Assembly (NCBI GenBank): GCA_963824545.1 | Contig: CAWGPP010000022.1 | Coordinates: 62,001-126,000, forward strand | Reading direction: 5' to 3' | From: Bog-532 sp963824545 | GTDB taxonomy: Bacteria > Actinomycetota > Actinomycetes > Streptosporangiales > Streptosporangiaceae | DNA length: 64,000 nucleotides | Shown here: positions 41,513 through 49,427 of the stretch, in pieces | Layout of the letters: each line of letters starts with the position of its first letter | Numbering within the stretch: position 1 is the first letter of the stretch | Translations under genes and position numbers: made by a program | The notes under the pieces: model-generated | Seen by the model: the letters and a program-made list of their open reading frames with translations, nothing else | Database searches by the model: none | Told to the model about the DNA's origin: nothing

Positions 41513-41870
41513 CGTAGGTCGCGCCGCACTTGCCGCCGCTCTCGCGCCAGCGGATGACACGCTCGGGGGTCCACACGAGCGGCTTGCGCTTGGGCACGCG
41601 CAGCTCGGTGCCGGCCGCCGGGTTCATCTTCAGCGCCTTACAGTCGCTCAGCGCCGCCCTGGCGGCGATGTCGCGCAGGCTCAGCTCCTGCCCGCGCAGG
41701 TGGAGCGCCACGGCGAGCATCGCCTCATCGGTGACGGCCGCGCCTCCGATCGACTTGCCCGGGCGCGGGCCGACTCGTGGCCCTCCAGGGTGCGGTCGCG
41801 GATGTACTCGCGCTCCATCCCCGACAGCGCGGCGAGCACGGTGAACACCACGCCGGCGGATGGGAATCAT
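41463..41870 (-). pseudogene. Joined remnants of a serine recombinase and a tyrosine integrase
   Basis: From the right, one minus frame reads AGVVFTVLAALSGMEREYIR, DRTLEGHESARAR, the Pin/resolvase segment. After one missing G the adjacent frame continues GKSIGGAAVTDEAML and LSLRDIAARAAL, the resolvase HTH. It then runs into NPAAGTELRVPKRKPLVWTP and ERVIRWRESGG, which I recognise as the linker of Streptomyces-type tyrosine integrases. Two different recombinases have been fused by deletion next to the left att site. Confidence 0.6.
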
Positions 41871-41904
41871 GCTGCAGGGAGGGCGGGTTTTGCGAGGTCC
41901 GGTG

Positions 41905-42225
41905 CTACTGCTGAGCGGTCGTCTCCAAGAGTTTCCTCAGGCGTTCCAACTGGTCCCAGTGGTGAGCGATTCGCTGCTTGCCGATCGCCGTCAGTGCGAC
42001 GTTGGTGTTGGGCTTCTTGCGGACGAACCGCTTCTCGATCTTTACGAGACCGGCTTCCTCCAGCTTCGTCAGATGGCTGGAGAGGTTGCCCTTGGTCAGC
42101 CCCGTCACGCGCTGCAGGAAGACGAAGTCGGCATCTCTGACGGAGGACAGCACCGTCAGGATCGCCAGCCGGCCCGGCTCGTGGATCAGCCGGTCCAGGA
42201 TCAGCTCGTCCCTAGGCTCTGGCAT
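41905..42225 (-). CDS. Winged-helix transcriptional regulator
   Basis: A 106-residue single-domain regulator: HEPGRLAILTVLSSVRDADF, VFLQRVTGLTKGNLSSHLTK, LEEAGLVKIEKRFVRKKPNT, then TAIGKQRIAHHWDQLERL. It belongs to the small MarR/ArsR-like HTH group commonly linked to a membrane protein gene. It overlaps the upstream membrane gene by 14 bp, forming a two-gene unit. AACTAGTT sites at 42827 and 42873 are candidate operators. Confidence 0.8.
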   Translation of the reverse strand: MPEPRDELILDRLIHEPGRLAILTVLSSVRDADFVFLQRVTGLTKGNLSSHLTKLEEAGLVKIEKRFVRKKPNTNVALTAIGKQRIAHHWDQLERLRKLLETTAQQ

Positions 42226-42814
42226 CGCTGTCCTCGCGATCCAGGACCTTGGCCGAGCCGAATGTGTGAACGAACAGGCGGTGGTCGAAGACTCCGCTCA
42301 CCATGACGGCGGCTCCCGCGAGCACGAGACCGATGTTGCTCGGGTCCGCACCGTGCCAGACGGGCACCGCGCCGGCCACCAGGAGCGCGCCCCAGATGAT
42401 CACGTGGTGCGCCTTGAGGCCGACGCCGATCGCGTAGGTGATCGGCATGAACAGGGCGAATGAGACCGCGATGGCGTTGACGGGCAGATCAAGCGACCAG
42501 CCCGCCCGGCTGCGCAGCAGCAACGACCCCCCGTAAACCACCGCCGCACCGATCACGACGGCGACGGCGAGCCGGACCTGTTGCCTCGTCGACGGGCTGA
42601 AGCGCCCGTAGTTCTCCCTGTAGTAGCGGGCGATGGGCAGGCATGCCGCCCCGACCGCCACGGCGGCGACGGGGAACGCCCACGTCTGACGGAGCGGGCC
42701 CACTTGCCAGTTCGCCAGTGCGGCGAGGATGAGCAGCACGCCCGTCGGGATCGCAAACAAGCCCCGCAGATAGGAGTAGCTCGCCGCCGCCTTCTCAAGG
42801 TTCCCGCGTTGCAT
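42212..42814 (-). CDS. Six-helix membrane protein paired with the winged-helix regulator
   Basis: A 200-residue integral membrane protein with helices such as LFAIPTGVLLILAALANW, FPVAAVAVGAACLPIA, LAVAVVIGAAVVYGGSLLL and IIWGALLVAGAVPVWHG. Such proteins commonly precede a small winged-helix regulator in actinomycetes. The function is unknown. ATG 42814 lies 13 bp from the first putative operator. Confidence 0.7.
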   Translation of the reverse strand: MQRGNLEKAAASYSYLRGLFAIPTGVLLILAALANWQVGPLRQTWAFPVAAVAVGAACLPIARYYRENYGRFSPSTRQQVRLAVAVVIGAAVVYGGSLLLRSRAGWSLDLPVNAIAVSFALFMPITYAIGVGLKAHHVIIWGALLVAGAVPVWHGADPSNIGLVLAGAAVMVSGVFDHRLFVHTFGSAKVLDREDSDARA

Positions 42815-42826
42815 GGCCCCGTCCTC

Positions 42827-42884
42827 AAACTAGTTGGTGTCACAGACCTTAGCGAGTGACCGGAGTTGCCGTCAACTAGTTGGT
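42827..42884. promoter_or_regulatory. Two AACTAGTT operator-like sites
   Basis: AAACTAGTTGG (42827-42837) and CAACTAGTTGGT (42873-42884) share the palindromic core AACTAGTT, 46 bp apart, in front of the membrane-protein/regulator pair. They are probably autoregulatory sites. The remaining gap to 43119 shows nothing else. Confidence 0.6.
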
Positions 42885-43119
42885 AGGACAAACCAGCCAG
42901 GGGGGCGGCCAGCCCGCGAAGCAGCCCGGTCCCGGGGAAGGCGCCCGGCAGGTCCTCGTCCGGATCCCTCCAACGTCCGGCATCCTGGACGTAGACCTCG
43001 CCGGCTTCACCGTGGAATGGGGGAAGGTGAACAGCGTACCGGCAGGTAGCCAGCCCCTAGGGTAGCGCCCCGCCAGCTACCCGGCCGTCCGCCGGGCGGT
43101 CCCGGCAGAGGCCGCAGAC

Positions 43120-43947
43120 CTACGTGCCCCGGTCTCCCTTCCTGGCCTGGCGCCCCTTCGGCTTGGGCGGCTCGACATCCCGGTACTTACGCCCGGCCTT
43201 GATCGCCCCGGCCAGCGCTGTCCCGATGCCGAAGATGCTCCCGAACGAGGTGAGCACGGTCATCGTGCCCTTGTGGCTCAGCACCTCAGCGGCGGCCACG
43301 ATGGTCGGGATCGCAACGAACAGGCCCGACAGGAACCGGGACCGCAGCACGACATCGGCTGGCCGCCATGCGGCGTCGGACCAGTCCGAGCACCGGCAGC
43401 GGGCACCGGCTATGACGAACCCGGCCGCCAGCCGCACCTTGGCCCAGCTGGCGGGGGCGTGGCCGTCTCCCGCTAGGTGAGCGTTCCATTCCGCGTACAG
43501 CGCCGGCCCCTGGCGGCGGCCTGCGGCGAGCGCGACCACCCCCGTCAGGCTCCGGGCAGAGAACCCTGCGATGGTGCGTGGCAACCGCCCAGCCAGGACA
43601 ACCACGGTCACCATCACGATCAGCATCGACAGCGCCAGCGCCAGGAAAAAGATGAGGGCGCACAGGTTCTCGACGGTGTGCCACGGCATCGAGCCCAGGA
43701 TCGCGGCGATCATGAGTGCGATGTCAGCCAGCAATGCGCCAAACATCAGCGCAGCCTGGACTTCCAGGACGCCGCGTGGCGGCTCTATCTCGCCGCTGCA
43801 TATCTTGTCCAGCACCAGGTATTCCGGGCTGGGCTCCCAGAGGAAGTCAGCCTTCAGGTGCGGGTTGCGTACGGCGGCCTCGATGGAGCGCTGGTAGTAG
43901 CCGGCCGTCTCAGGCGGCAGGGGCCAGTCCGGCTCGTCCCGGTTCAT
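43120..43947 (-). CDS. Membrane protein behind a PadR regulator
   Basis: A 275-residue protein. The N-terminal cytoplasmic part (LPPETAGYYQRSIEAAVRNP) precedes two adjacent helices (ALLADIALMIAAIL, ALIFFLALALSMLIVMVTVVV). A third/fourth pair lies near residues 205-250 (FLSGLFVAIPTIVAAAEVL, FGSIFGIGTALAGAI), and a basic tail ends it. No family known to me. ATG 43947 overlaps the PadR stop (ATGA), so it is expressed with PadR. Confidence 0.65.
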   Translation of the reverse strand: MNRDEPDWPLPPETAGYYQRSIEAAVRNPHLKADFLWEPSPEYLVLDKICSGEIEPPRGVLEVQAALMFGALLADIALMIAAILGSMPWHTVENLCALIFFLALALSMLIVMVTVVVLAGRLPRTIAGFSARSLTGVVALAAGRRQGPALYAEWNAHLAGDGHAPASWAKVRLAAGFVIAGARCRCSDWSDAAWRPADVVLRSRFLSGLFVAIPTIVAAAEVLSHKGTMTVLTSFGSIFGIGTALAGAIKAGRKYRDVEPPKPKGRQARKGDRGT

Positions 43948-44273
43948 TGGGCTGATCCCGTCTGCGGGGCGGGACGCAGCCAGCCGACCCGGCGCTGCTC
44001 GCGTTCGCGGAGGGCGGCGGCGTACATGTCACGGCCCGTCGATGTGATCTCGTAGAAGCGGCGGCGGGGCCGGTCCTCGGGTGACGGGTCTTCCCAGCAA
44101 TCACTGATCCAGCCGGCCTTCATCAGCCGGTTGAGCGCCGGGTAGACAGTGCCGGTGCCGTAGCCGGTCTGCTCACACAGGCGCAACCCCCACGCGGGGT
44201 CGTCGGGCGGTGAGGCAGCAAGGACATCCAAGATGTCCATCACGACCTGCGTCATCCTGATTTTGCTGGCCAT
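43944..44273 (-). CDS. PadR-family transcriptional regulator
   Basis: A 109-residue PadR: MTQVVMDILDVLAASPPDDP, WGLRLCEQTGYGTGTVYPAL, NRLMKAGWISDCWEDPSPED, RPRRRFYEITSTGRDMYAAA. The TGTVYPALNRL recognition helix and RRRFYEIT wing are diagnostic. ATG 44273 is used because homology begins at MTQVVMDIL. The palindrome at 44306-44320 lies in its promoter. Confidence 0.9.
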   Translation of the reverse strand: MASKIRMTQVVMDILDVLAASPPDDPAWGLRLCEQTGYGTGTVYPALNRLMKAGWISDCWEDPSPEDRPRRRFYEITSTGRDMYAAALREREQRRVGWLRPAPQTGSAQ

Positions 44274-44305
44274 GAGGTGGACCGTACAGGCCGCCGCAAC
44301 CCCTA

Positions 44306-44320
44306 TGTCGGATACCGACA
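44306..44320. promoter_or_regulatory. PadR operator-like palindrome
   Basis: TGTCGG-ATA-CCGACA, a perfect inverted repeat 32 bp before the PadR start. It fits a dimeric regulator binding its own promoter. Confidence 0.55.
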
Positions 44321-44419
44321 CACCGTGTCCGCAGGTTTCGTCAGGAGAGATTCAGGCCCTCCGCGCCACCAGTACGCAGGGCCTGACGGCAGGGTAACGC
44401 CGGCCTCCGACACACTCGC

Positions 44420-44713
44420 TCAGCCATCCGCCGGCACCGTGCTGTGCCCGGCCAACCGGCGTGCTGCGCCCTCGGTGTCGGCGGCCGGCCACGTCATCCC
44501 GCCGTCCGCGGTGTGCCACCAGAAAACCCGCCCGTTGCTCCAGACGGTCACCCCGGCCGACACCGACAGCACGCCGAACAGCCGGCAGGTGGCGCCGTAC
44601 AGGGGGCCGATGCCGCGCTGGCGGAGCTGGCCGGCGAGGGCGCCCAGCACCTCGGCGGGGCGCTGGCGCGGGGGCATGCCGGGCGGCGCGGGCAGTAAGT
44701 ACGGCGGGGTCAT
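44420..44713 (-). CDS. Small hypothetical protein of actinomycete mobile elements
   Basis: A 97-residue protein. The C-terminal part VTVWSNGRVFWWHTADGGMT, WPAADTEGAARRLAG resembles a short module I have seen in many actinomycete integrative elements; no function is known. ATG 44713 has GGAG upstream. Confidence 0.5.
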   Translation of the reverse strand: MTPPYLLPAPPGMPPRQRPAEVLGALAGQLRQRGIGPLYGATCRLFGVLSVSAGVTVWSNGRVFWWHTADGGMTWPAADTEGAARRLAGHSTVPADG

Positions 44714-44831
44714 CGTGGTCTCCTGCGGGCACCGGGCGCGCCCGCCCAGGGGCATCCAGTGGATGGCGGCGCGCCCGGTGCGTTCAAGGCCGGCCGCATC
44801 ACGCGCCACTGCTGGTGAGGCGGCCGGGGTC

Positions 44832-45041
44832 CTAATGGGCGCGCAGCTCGCGCCATATCTCGCGGGCGTCGTCGCTGATCAGGCAGTACGGGCTGCCGCC
44901 GTCCCTGCGCACGGCCTCAAACCGGGCCTTTTCACCCAGGCGCGGTGCCAGCACATTGACGACGTAGCCGGGGAACGCGGCGCGCAGCGCGGCGGCTTGG
45001 ACACCCGCGGGAGCGGCGGACGGGACCGGCCAGCCGGTCAT
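44832..45041 (-). CDS. Small hypothetical protein
   Basis: A 69-residue protein (AALRAAFPGYVVNVLAPRLG, then FEAVRRDGGSPYCLISDDAR, EIWRELR). It overlaps the upstream small gene by ATGA, so both are in one operon. The sequence suggests a compact alpha/beta fold. No family known. Confidence 0.55.
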   Translation of the reverse strand: MTGWPVPSAAPAGVQAAALRAAFPGYVVNVLAPRLGEKARFEAVRRDGGSPYCLISDDAREIWRELRAH

Positions 45042-45259
45042 GACACGGGGGCGACGTCGCGCGAGACCGGGCGGGCCGCGTAGTCCTCGATGATCAGCTC
45101 GCGCAGTTGTTCGGGGCCGCTGGCTTTCAGCGTCCGGCCGTTGTCCCGGCGCTGGGCCAGCCAGTGCCCGCTCATCCCGGTGATCAGGTACGCCCCGCCC
45201 CAGTTCCACTGGAGGTCTGCCAGCGCGTCCCGTGCCTGCACCTGCTGCGCCATCGTCAT
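45038..45259 (-). CDS. Small hypothetical protein
   Basis: A 73-residue protein (VQARDALADLQWNWGGAYLI, TGMSGHWLAQRRDNGRTLKA, EQLRELIIEDYAARPVS). GGCAGGGAG precedes ATG 45259. It sits upstream of and overlaps 44832-45041. Such pairs are common on mobile islands of actinomycetes. Function unknown. Confidence 0.55.
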   Translation of the reverse strand: MTMAQQVQARDALADLQWNWGGAYLITGMSGHWLAQRRDNGRTLKASGPEQLRELIIEDYAARPVSRDVAPVS

Positions 45260-45355
45260 CGTCTCCCTGCCGCCGGATCGCCCCGTTACGCGGCTGACGT
45301 TAGGAGTGCGGCGGGAGGCTGGGGAGTGGCCAGCGGGGTGGCCAGTTGCGCAGCG

Positions 45356-45685
45356 CTACAGCGGCGTCACGTAGGCCCTGGCGAACCAGGTGCCGATCTG
45401 CGCCCGGTGCAGGTGCCCGGCGATGCCGCGGTCACCCTCGACGGCCATCACCGCGTGGATGTGCGGCTTGCCGTCCACGATCTCACCGGAGGCGGTCATC
45501 TCGGCGGGCTGGCCGTAGTCGGTGAGGATGTCCCTGGTGGCGTCGCCAGCGGGCATGGTGGAGATGGTGAACGAGTCAACGGCACCGATCAGGGTCACGA
45601 TCGCCGCGCTGGCGACTCCCTTTTCCCGGGCGGCGTGCTCAATGGCCGACAGCAGCTCGCCGTCGCGGACTTCGATCACGAACAC
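45356..45685 (-). CDS. PCC/DUF296 (PPC) domain protein
   Basis: A 109-residue PPC-domain protein: VFVIEVRDGELLSAIEHAAR, then GVASAAIVTLIGAVDSFTIS, SGEIVDGKPHIHAVMAVEGD, and GIAGHLHRAQIGTWFARAYV. The His pattern (HIHAV, GHLH) may bind metal. In bacteria the fold occurs alone and is thought to bind DNA or small molecules. GTG 45685 overlaps the XRE gene's stop by 10 bp. Confidence 0.75.
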   Translation of the reverse strand: MFVIEVRDGELLSAIEHAAREKGVASAAIVTLIGAVDSFTISTMPAGDATRDILTDYGQPAEMTASGEIVDGKPHIHAVMAVEGDRGIAGHLHRAQIGTWFARAYVTPL

Positions 45686-46443
45686 GGGTCGTCTCCGTTC
45701 AGGATCAGGGCGATGGTGCGGATGTTCTCCGTCACCCGCTCTGTGCGCAGGGCGCGGGCCAGAGCCCTGGCGGCCACCGGGCTGCCGTCGCGGCCGAGCA
45801 GCCAGGCCGAGCACCAGCGCGCCCCCGCGTCGGCGGGGTTGACCAGCTCGGCGGCCAGCCGGGCTGTCCCAGTGCCGACGCGGGCGGACACGGCGCGCAG
45901 GTAGCGGACGCGCATGCCGTGGTCGCGCCGCAGGGCCGCGGCGGCGAGCCCGGCCGCGTCCAGTGACCGGGTTTTGGCCAGGATGCCGGCCGCGTTGACG
46001 CGCAGCACCGCCGATCCGCCGTCGTCAGCCCAGCGGGCGAGCCGCAGCATCACCGGCCGGTCGGTCCCGGCGAGGGCGGCCAGCCTCAGATCCGTCTGGT
46101 GGGAGGTCTGGGCCGACGCCAGCCCGCTGTCGTCGCCCGCCGCGATCGAGCTGTACAGATCGTCCCCGGCGGCGTGGGCGGGCGCGGGCAGCATCGCGCT
46201 GCCCGTGATGGCCCCGGCCAGTTTCAGCATGTCCCTGCGCTGCACGTGTCCCTCCAGTGCCCACTGCGGCACCTGCAGGGCCGTGGCCAGATGGGCGGTC
46301 CAGAACGGTCCCGGAACCCGGCGGCCGTGCTCCCAGCGCGAGACATCCTCGCGGGTGACGGTCGGGTGACCGGAGCGCTCGCGCAGCTCGGCGGCGAGCC
46401 TGCCCTGGGACCATCCGAGGGCACAGCGTAGCTCACGGATCAC
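45676..46443 (-). CDS. XRE-type regulator with a helical C-terminal part
   Basis: A 255-residue protein. Residues 1-60 are an XRE HTH (IRELRCALGWSQGRLAAELR, VTREDVSRWEHGRRVPGPFW). The rest is helical and Ala/Arg-rich without a named domain; AGITGSAMLPAPAHAA-like sequence near residue 75 is hydrophobic but too short for a membrane anchor. The GTG start is 17 bp downstream of the MerR-RyR gene's stop, in the same direction. Confidence 0.72.
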   Translation of the reverse strand: MIRELRCALGWSQGRLAAELRERSGHPTVTREDVSRWEHGRRVPGPFWTAHLATALQVPQWALEGHVQRRDMLKLAGAITGSAMLPAPAHAAGDDLYSSIAAGDDSGLASAQTSHQTDLRLAALAGTDRPVMLRLARWADDGGSAVLRVNAAGILAKTRSLDAAGLAAAALRRDHGMRVRYLRAVSARVGTGTARLAAELVNPADAGARWCSAWLLGRDGSPVAARALARALRTERVTENIRTIALILNGDDPCS

Positions 46444-46460
46444 CTCGCCGTGGCCGGCGC

Positions 46461-47009
46461 TTACGCGTGCCCGCCATCCTCCCGGGGGGCCAGCGCGGCG
46501 ACGATGGCGACGAACAGCCGGTCTTTTTGCTGCTGCCCGGCGGGCAGATCACGGAACGGCAGCAGCGCCGGGTGTGTTTTCCGGTCCGGGTCTTTCACCT
46601 CGTCGTACGTCCAGCCGTCCGCCCGCATCCGGTCCGCCCACCGCTGGTGGGACTGCTCGGCGGTCAGATCCGGGTCGCGCAGCACATCGGCCACCCCGGC
46701 GACCGCTTCCCGCGCCTGGTAGTCCGGTGCTTCATCCCACGGCGGCGACGGCACCGGGTCGCCCTGTACGATCTGCAGTTCCCGCTGGGCGGCGTGCGTC
46801 ACCCGGGCGATGTCTTCGGCGGTGACGTCGGTCTCACCCAGCTCGCGGCGGCGGAGCTGTGCCCGCAGCGAGGCCATGTCCCAGCGGTAATGCCCGCCGG
46901 CGGTGCGCTCGGCGGGGGTGACGGTCCCGGCCGCCGCCCACCGGGTCAAAGTCGCGGTACTGATGCCGAGGCCGCGGGCGGCGTCCCCGGTGGTGATGAG
47001 CCGGTTCAT
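46461..47009 (-). CDS. MerR-like HTH fused to a RyR domain
   Basis: A 182-residue protein. Residues 1-55 are a MerR/excisionase-type winged HTH (LITTGDAARGLGISTATLTR, WAAAGTVTPAERTAGGHYRW). Residues 95-173 match the RyR (ryanodine receptor) repeat pattern: QRWADRMRADGWTYDEVKD, RKTHPALLPFRDLP, KDRLFVAIVAAL. RyR modules occur in bacteria mostly in uncharacterised proteins and are suspected nucleotide or ligand sensors. A DNA-binding fusion suggests a ligand-controlled switch of the island. ATG 47009 is chosen at the start of homology; the inverted repeats at 47059-47093 are possible sites. Confidence 0.72.
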   Translation of the reverse strand: MNRLITTGDAARGLGISTATLTRWAAAGTVTPAERTAGGHYRWDMASLRAQLRRRELGETDVTAEDIARVTHAAQRELQIVQGDPVPSPPWDEAPDYQAREAVAGVADVLRDPDLTAEQSHQRWADRMRADGWTYDEVKDPDRKTHPALLPFRDLPAGQQQKDRLFVAIVAALAPREDGGHA

Positions 47010-47058
47010 GGTGGCCATCATCTCCCTCGCTGTGCAACGTCCGGGCGTCAAGCGGCTT

Positions 47059-47093
47059 GCATCGTTTGATGCGTTTTGATGATAATCGCATCA
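47059..47093. promoter_or_regulatory. Overlapping inverted repeats between divergent island genes
   Basis: GCATC (47059-47063) and GATGC (47068-47072) form one palindrome. TGATGCG (47067-47073) and CGCATCA (47087-47093) form another, ending at the start codon of the plus-strand gene. Together they are a compact operator candidate for the MerR-RyR protein. Confidence 0.5.
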
Positions 47094-47329
47094 TGCCAGC
47101 AGACCGCGCGGAAGACCGCGACCGGGACCGCCGCATCGCCACCGCCGCCGCGCTGGCCGCCCACCGGCTCTGGCTGGATGAGGCCGAGCGGGCGTACCTG
47201 GCTGGCCGGCCGCAGCCCATCTGCGATCAGGTGAGCCTGGAGCATCTGGCCATGTGCGCGCAGTGGGTGATCGAGGACGCGACCGGGGTGCCATACCAGC
47301 CGCAGGTCATGGACGCCCGGCTGACCTGA
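47093..47329 (+). CDS. Small hypothetical protein divergent from MerR-RyR
   Basis: A 78-residue protein (DRDRRIATAAALAAHRLWLD, EAERAYLAGRPQPICDQVSL, EHLAMCAQWVIEDATGVPYQ). No family is recognised. The start codon lies in the second inverted repeat, so binding there would block its translation region as well as transcription. Confidence 0.55.
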   Translation: MPADRAEDRDRDRRIATAAALAAHRLWLDEAERAYLAGRPQPICDQVSLEHLAMCAQWVIEDATGVPYQPQVMDARLT

Positions 47330-47343
47330 ATCCCCGGCGGCCC

Positions 47344-47581
47344 GGTGACATCCCGGTGACATCCCCGCCCCACGGCTGGCTGGGCTGGTAGTCCTGGCCT
47401 GCGGAAACGTACCGCCCGGGCACCGAAAACGAGTTCATCATGGACGCCCTAGCCAGCTTCCGCCGGAATCCGCCCACGTCTGTGACCTGGGCTTTTCTTC
47501 CAGACCCCCCGCCCGGTCTGTCTGCCGATGTCCAGCTGCGGACGGGGGTTCCACCGGGGTCTGTGACATTTCCGGTGACAT
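47344..47581. repeat. GGTGACAT direct repeats next to the integrase gene
   Basis: GGTGACAT occurs at 47344-47351, 47355-47362 and 47574-47581, with a TGTGACAT copy at 47562-47569. These lie in the 265-bp gap downstream of the integrase stop. They may be integrase arm-type sites or excisionase sites, although they are about 1.9 kb from the att repeat. Confidence 0.4.
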
Positions 47582-47594
47582 TTTGCCCCATGAG

Positions 47595-48722
47595 TTAATG
47601 CCCGAAAACCCTGCTCAGCGCGTCGCTGACCTGCGCCAGGTCGGCCCCGGAGGCGTGCGTGTAGACGCCGCGGTTCACCTCGATGGTGTGCCCCAGCCAG
47701 GCCGCCCGGATGCTGTCCGGGACGCCCGCGTGCTCCAGCAGCGTGTTGACGCTGTGCCGGGCGTCGTGCAGCCGGATCCGGGGCAGGTCTGCCTGCTCCG
47801 CCAGCCGCCGGAAATAGATGCTGTACAGGGACGGCCGGACCGGGCGGCCCAGCTGGTCGGCCGCCACGAACCCGCTGGCCTCGTACCGTTTCCCGGCGGA
47901 CAGCCGCTCCACCTTCTGGGTGTGGCGCAGGTCTTCCAGCGCGGACGTGACCGGCTCGAACAGCGGCAGCTCGCGGTAGCCGCGCTCGGACTTGGGACCC
48001 TTGACGACGAACCCCTCCGCAGCCTGCACCCGGGCCTGGCAGATGGCCAGCGTCCCGTCCCGGACGTTCTCCCACCGCAGCCCGCACACCTCCGACCGCC
48101 GCAGGCCCAGCAGGCTGATCAGCCAGCAGGCATGCAGCCGGTCATCCGCCGCCGCCTTGATAAACACCTGCACCTGCTCCTCCGTCCAGGTGACCCGGCT
48201 GGTGTGCTGCACCGGTACCCGCCGCACCCATTTGCACGGGTTCCGCGCCACCTTGCCATCCCGCTCGGCCAAGTCGAACGCGGCGCCCAGCAGGTACAGC
48301 ATCTCGTTGACGGTGCGATGGCTGCGGCTGCCGTAGCGCCCGCTGGCCAGCGCCCAGTCCCGGAACCGCTCCACATCCTGCCGCCGGACGGCCTTGACCG
48401 TGGTTTTCGCAAAGAAGTCCCGGGCCGGCTTCAGCACACGCGGGTAGGACAGCGGCGCACCGCTGGGGGCCTTCCCGAACGTCGCGTAGGCCACGAAGTC
48501 GTCGATCATCTCCGGGACCCCGAGCGCGGACGGCCGCACCACCTCGCCGGCGTACGCCTCGGCCTCGATCCGGGCGGCTTCGGCGTAGCAGGCTGTTTTG
48601 GTGCGCGCGGTGACGGTGGTCTGACGGCGGCGCCCGTCCGGGTGCTGGCCGAGACTGACGGTGCACCACCACCGGACGGTGGTCCCATCGGACAGGGTCT
48701 TCTGCTTCGGCTCAGATGCCAT
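47595..48722 (-). CDS. Tyrosine site-specific integrase of the island
   Basis: A 375-residue phage-type integrase. The N-terminal arm-binding part has VRWWCTVSLGQHPDGRRRQT; a SAM-like core-binding domain lies at about 70-160. The catalytic domain has Arg208 (LLGLRRSEVCGLRW), a Lys near 241-244, HDAR (His319/Arg322), His345 (WLGHT) and nucleophile Tyr354 (GVYTH). All active-site residues are present, so it should be active. ATG 48722. Its likely target is the tRNA-Sec 3' end, as the flanking 64-bp repeats show. Confidence 0.93.
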   Translation of the reverse strand: MASEPKQKTLSDGTTVRWWCTVSLGQHPDGRRRQTTVTARTKTACYAEAARIEAEAYAGEVVRPSALGVPEMIDDFVAYATFGKAPSGAPLSYPRVLKPARDFFAKTTVKAVRRQDVERFRDWALASGRYGSRSHRTVNEMLYLLGAAFDLAERDGKVARNPCKWVRRVPVQHTSRVTWTEEQVQVFIKAAADDRLHACWLISLLGLRRSEVCGLRWENVRDGTLAICQARVQAAEGFVVKGPKSERGYRELPLFEPVTSALEDLRHTQKVERLSAGKRYEASGFVAADQLGRPVRPSLYSIYFRRLAEQADLPRIRLHDARHSVNTLLEHAGVPDSIRAAWLGHTIEVNRGVYTHASGADLAQVSDALSRVFGH

Positions 48723-48756
48723 GGGCCGTGTGTCCTTTCACCATTGGAGGTCTGCT

Positions 48757-48987
48757 GTGGCGGCAGCACCAGCCGGCCAGGGCGTCACCCTGGCGGATGT
48801 CAGAGGCTGGCCGGCGACGGTCAGCGTGGAGCTGGCGGCCCGCGCGCTGGGCATCAGCCGCGCATCCGCCTATGAGGCGATCACCGGCGGGACGTTCCCG
48901 GCCCAGGTGATCCGGGTGGGACGGCCCGGCCGGCTGAAAGTGCTGACCGCCAGCCTGCTGGCCGTGCTGGAAGGCAGCGCGGGCTAG
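48757..48987 (+). CDS. Excisionase-like HTH protein
   Basis: A 76-residue AlpA/Xis-like winged HTH (SVELAARALGISRASAYEAI, TGGTFPAQVIRVGRPGRLKV, LTASLLAVLEG). GTG 48757 has GGAGG six bases upstream and is preferred to ATG 48721, which lies across the integrase start codon. Divergent from the integrase gene and next to the right att site, it fits a recombination directionality factor. Confidence 0.78.
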   Translation: MAAAPAGQGVTLADVRGWPATVSVELAARALGISRASAYEAITGGTFPAQVIRVGRPGRLKVLTASLLAVLEGSAG

Positions 48988-48995
48988 GCCACCGG

Positions 48996-49332
48996 TCACC
49001 GGTCCCCCTCGCCCGGGTGCCTGATCTCGGAGGCATCCCCGAACACGGCCGGATAGCACAGCTCGTCTCCCGGCGTACCGTCCGGTGCGGGTGTCCCGTC
49101 CTCCAGCGTGGCCAGCCGGGGGTCCTGCACCAGCACGCGCCACTCATCGGGGCCGCACTGGTGCAGGACCACGGCGGGCAGCCAGGGCCCAGGCGTCCCG
49201 GGGGGCGGCCTCCTGCCCGGCGGTGAGCGGGAACGGGGTTTCCACCGCGGTGCCGTCCGGGAACGGGTTGGCGGTCACCGGGACCGCCCCCCGGGGAACG
49301 CCCGGGGAACATCCGTGCCGTGCACCCGTCAT
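48996..49332 (-). pseudogene. Small hypothetical gene with a one-base insertion
   Basis: One frame gives VTANPFPDGTAVETPFPLTA, GQEAAPRDAW. Another gives LPAVVLHQCGPDEWRVLVQD, PRLATLEDGTPAPDGTPGDE, then YPAVFGDASEIRHPGEGDR before the stop. Removing one G from the GGG following GACGCCTG joins them as DAWPWLPAVVL. I recall similar small proteins near actinomycete integrases. The start is ATG 49332 or GTG 49278. Confidence 0.5.
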
Positions 49333-49427
49333 CCCTTGCCGCCCCTGCTGGTCCCCCCGGGTTGGTCCTGACCAGGCAGGACGGGATGTCCGGGGACCAC
49401 CAGGGATGAGCGGGGACGGTGTACGCC

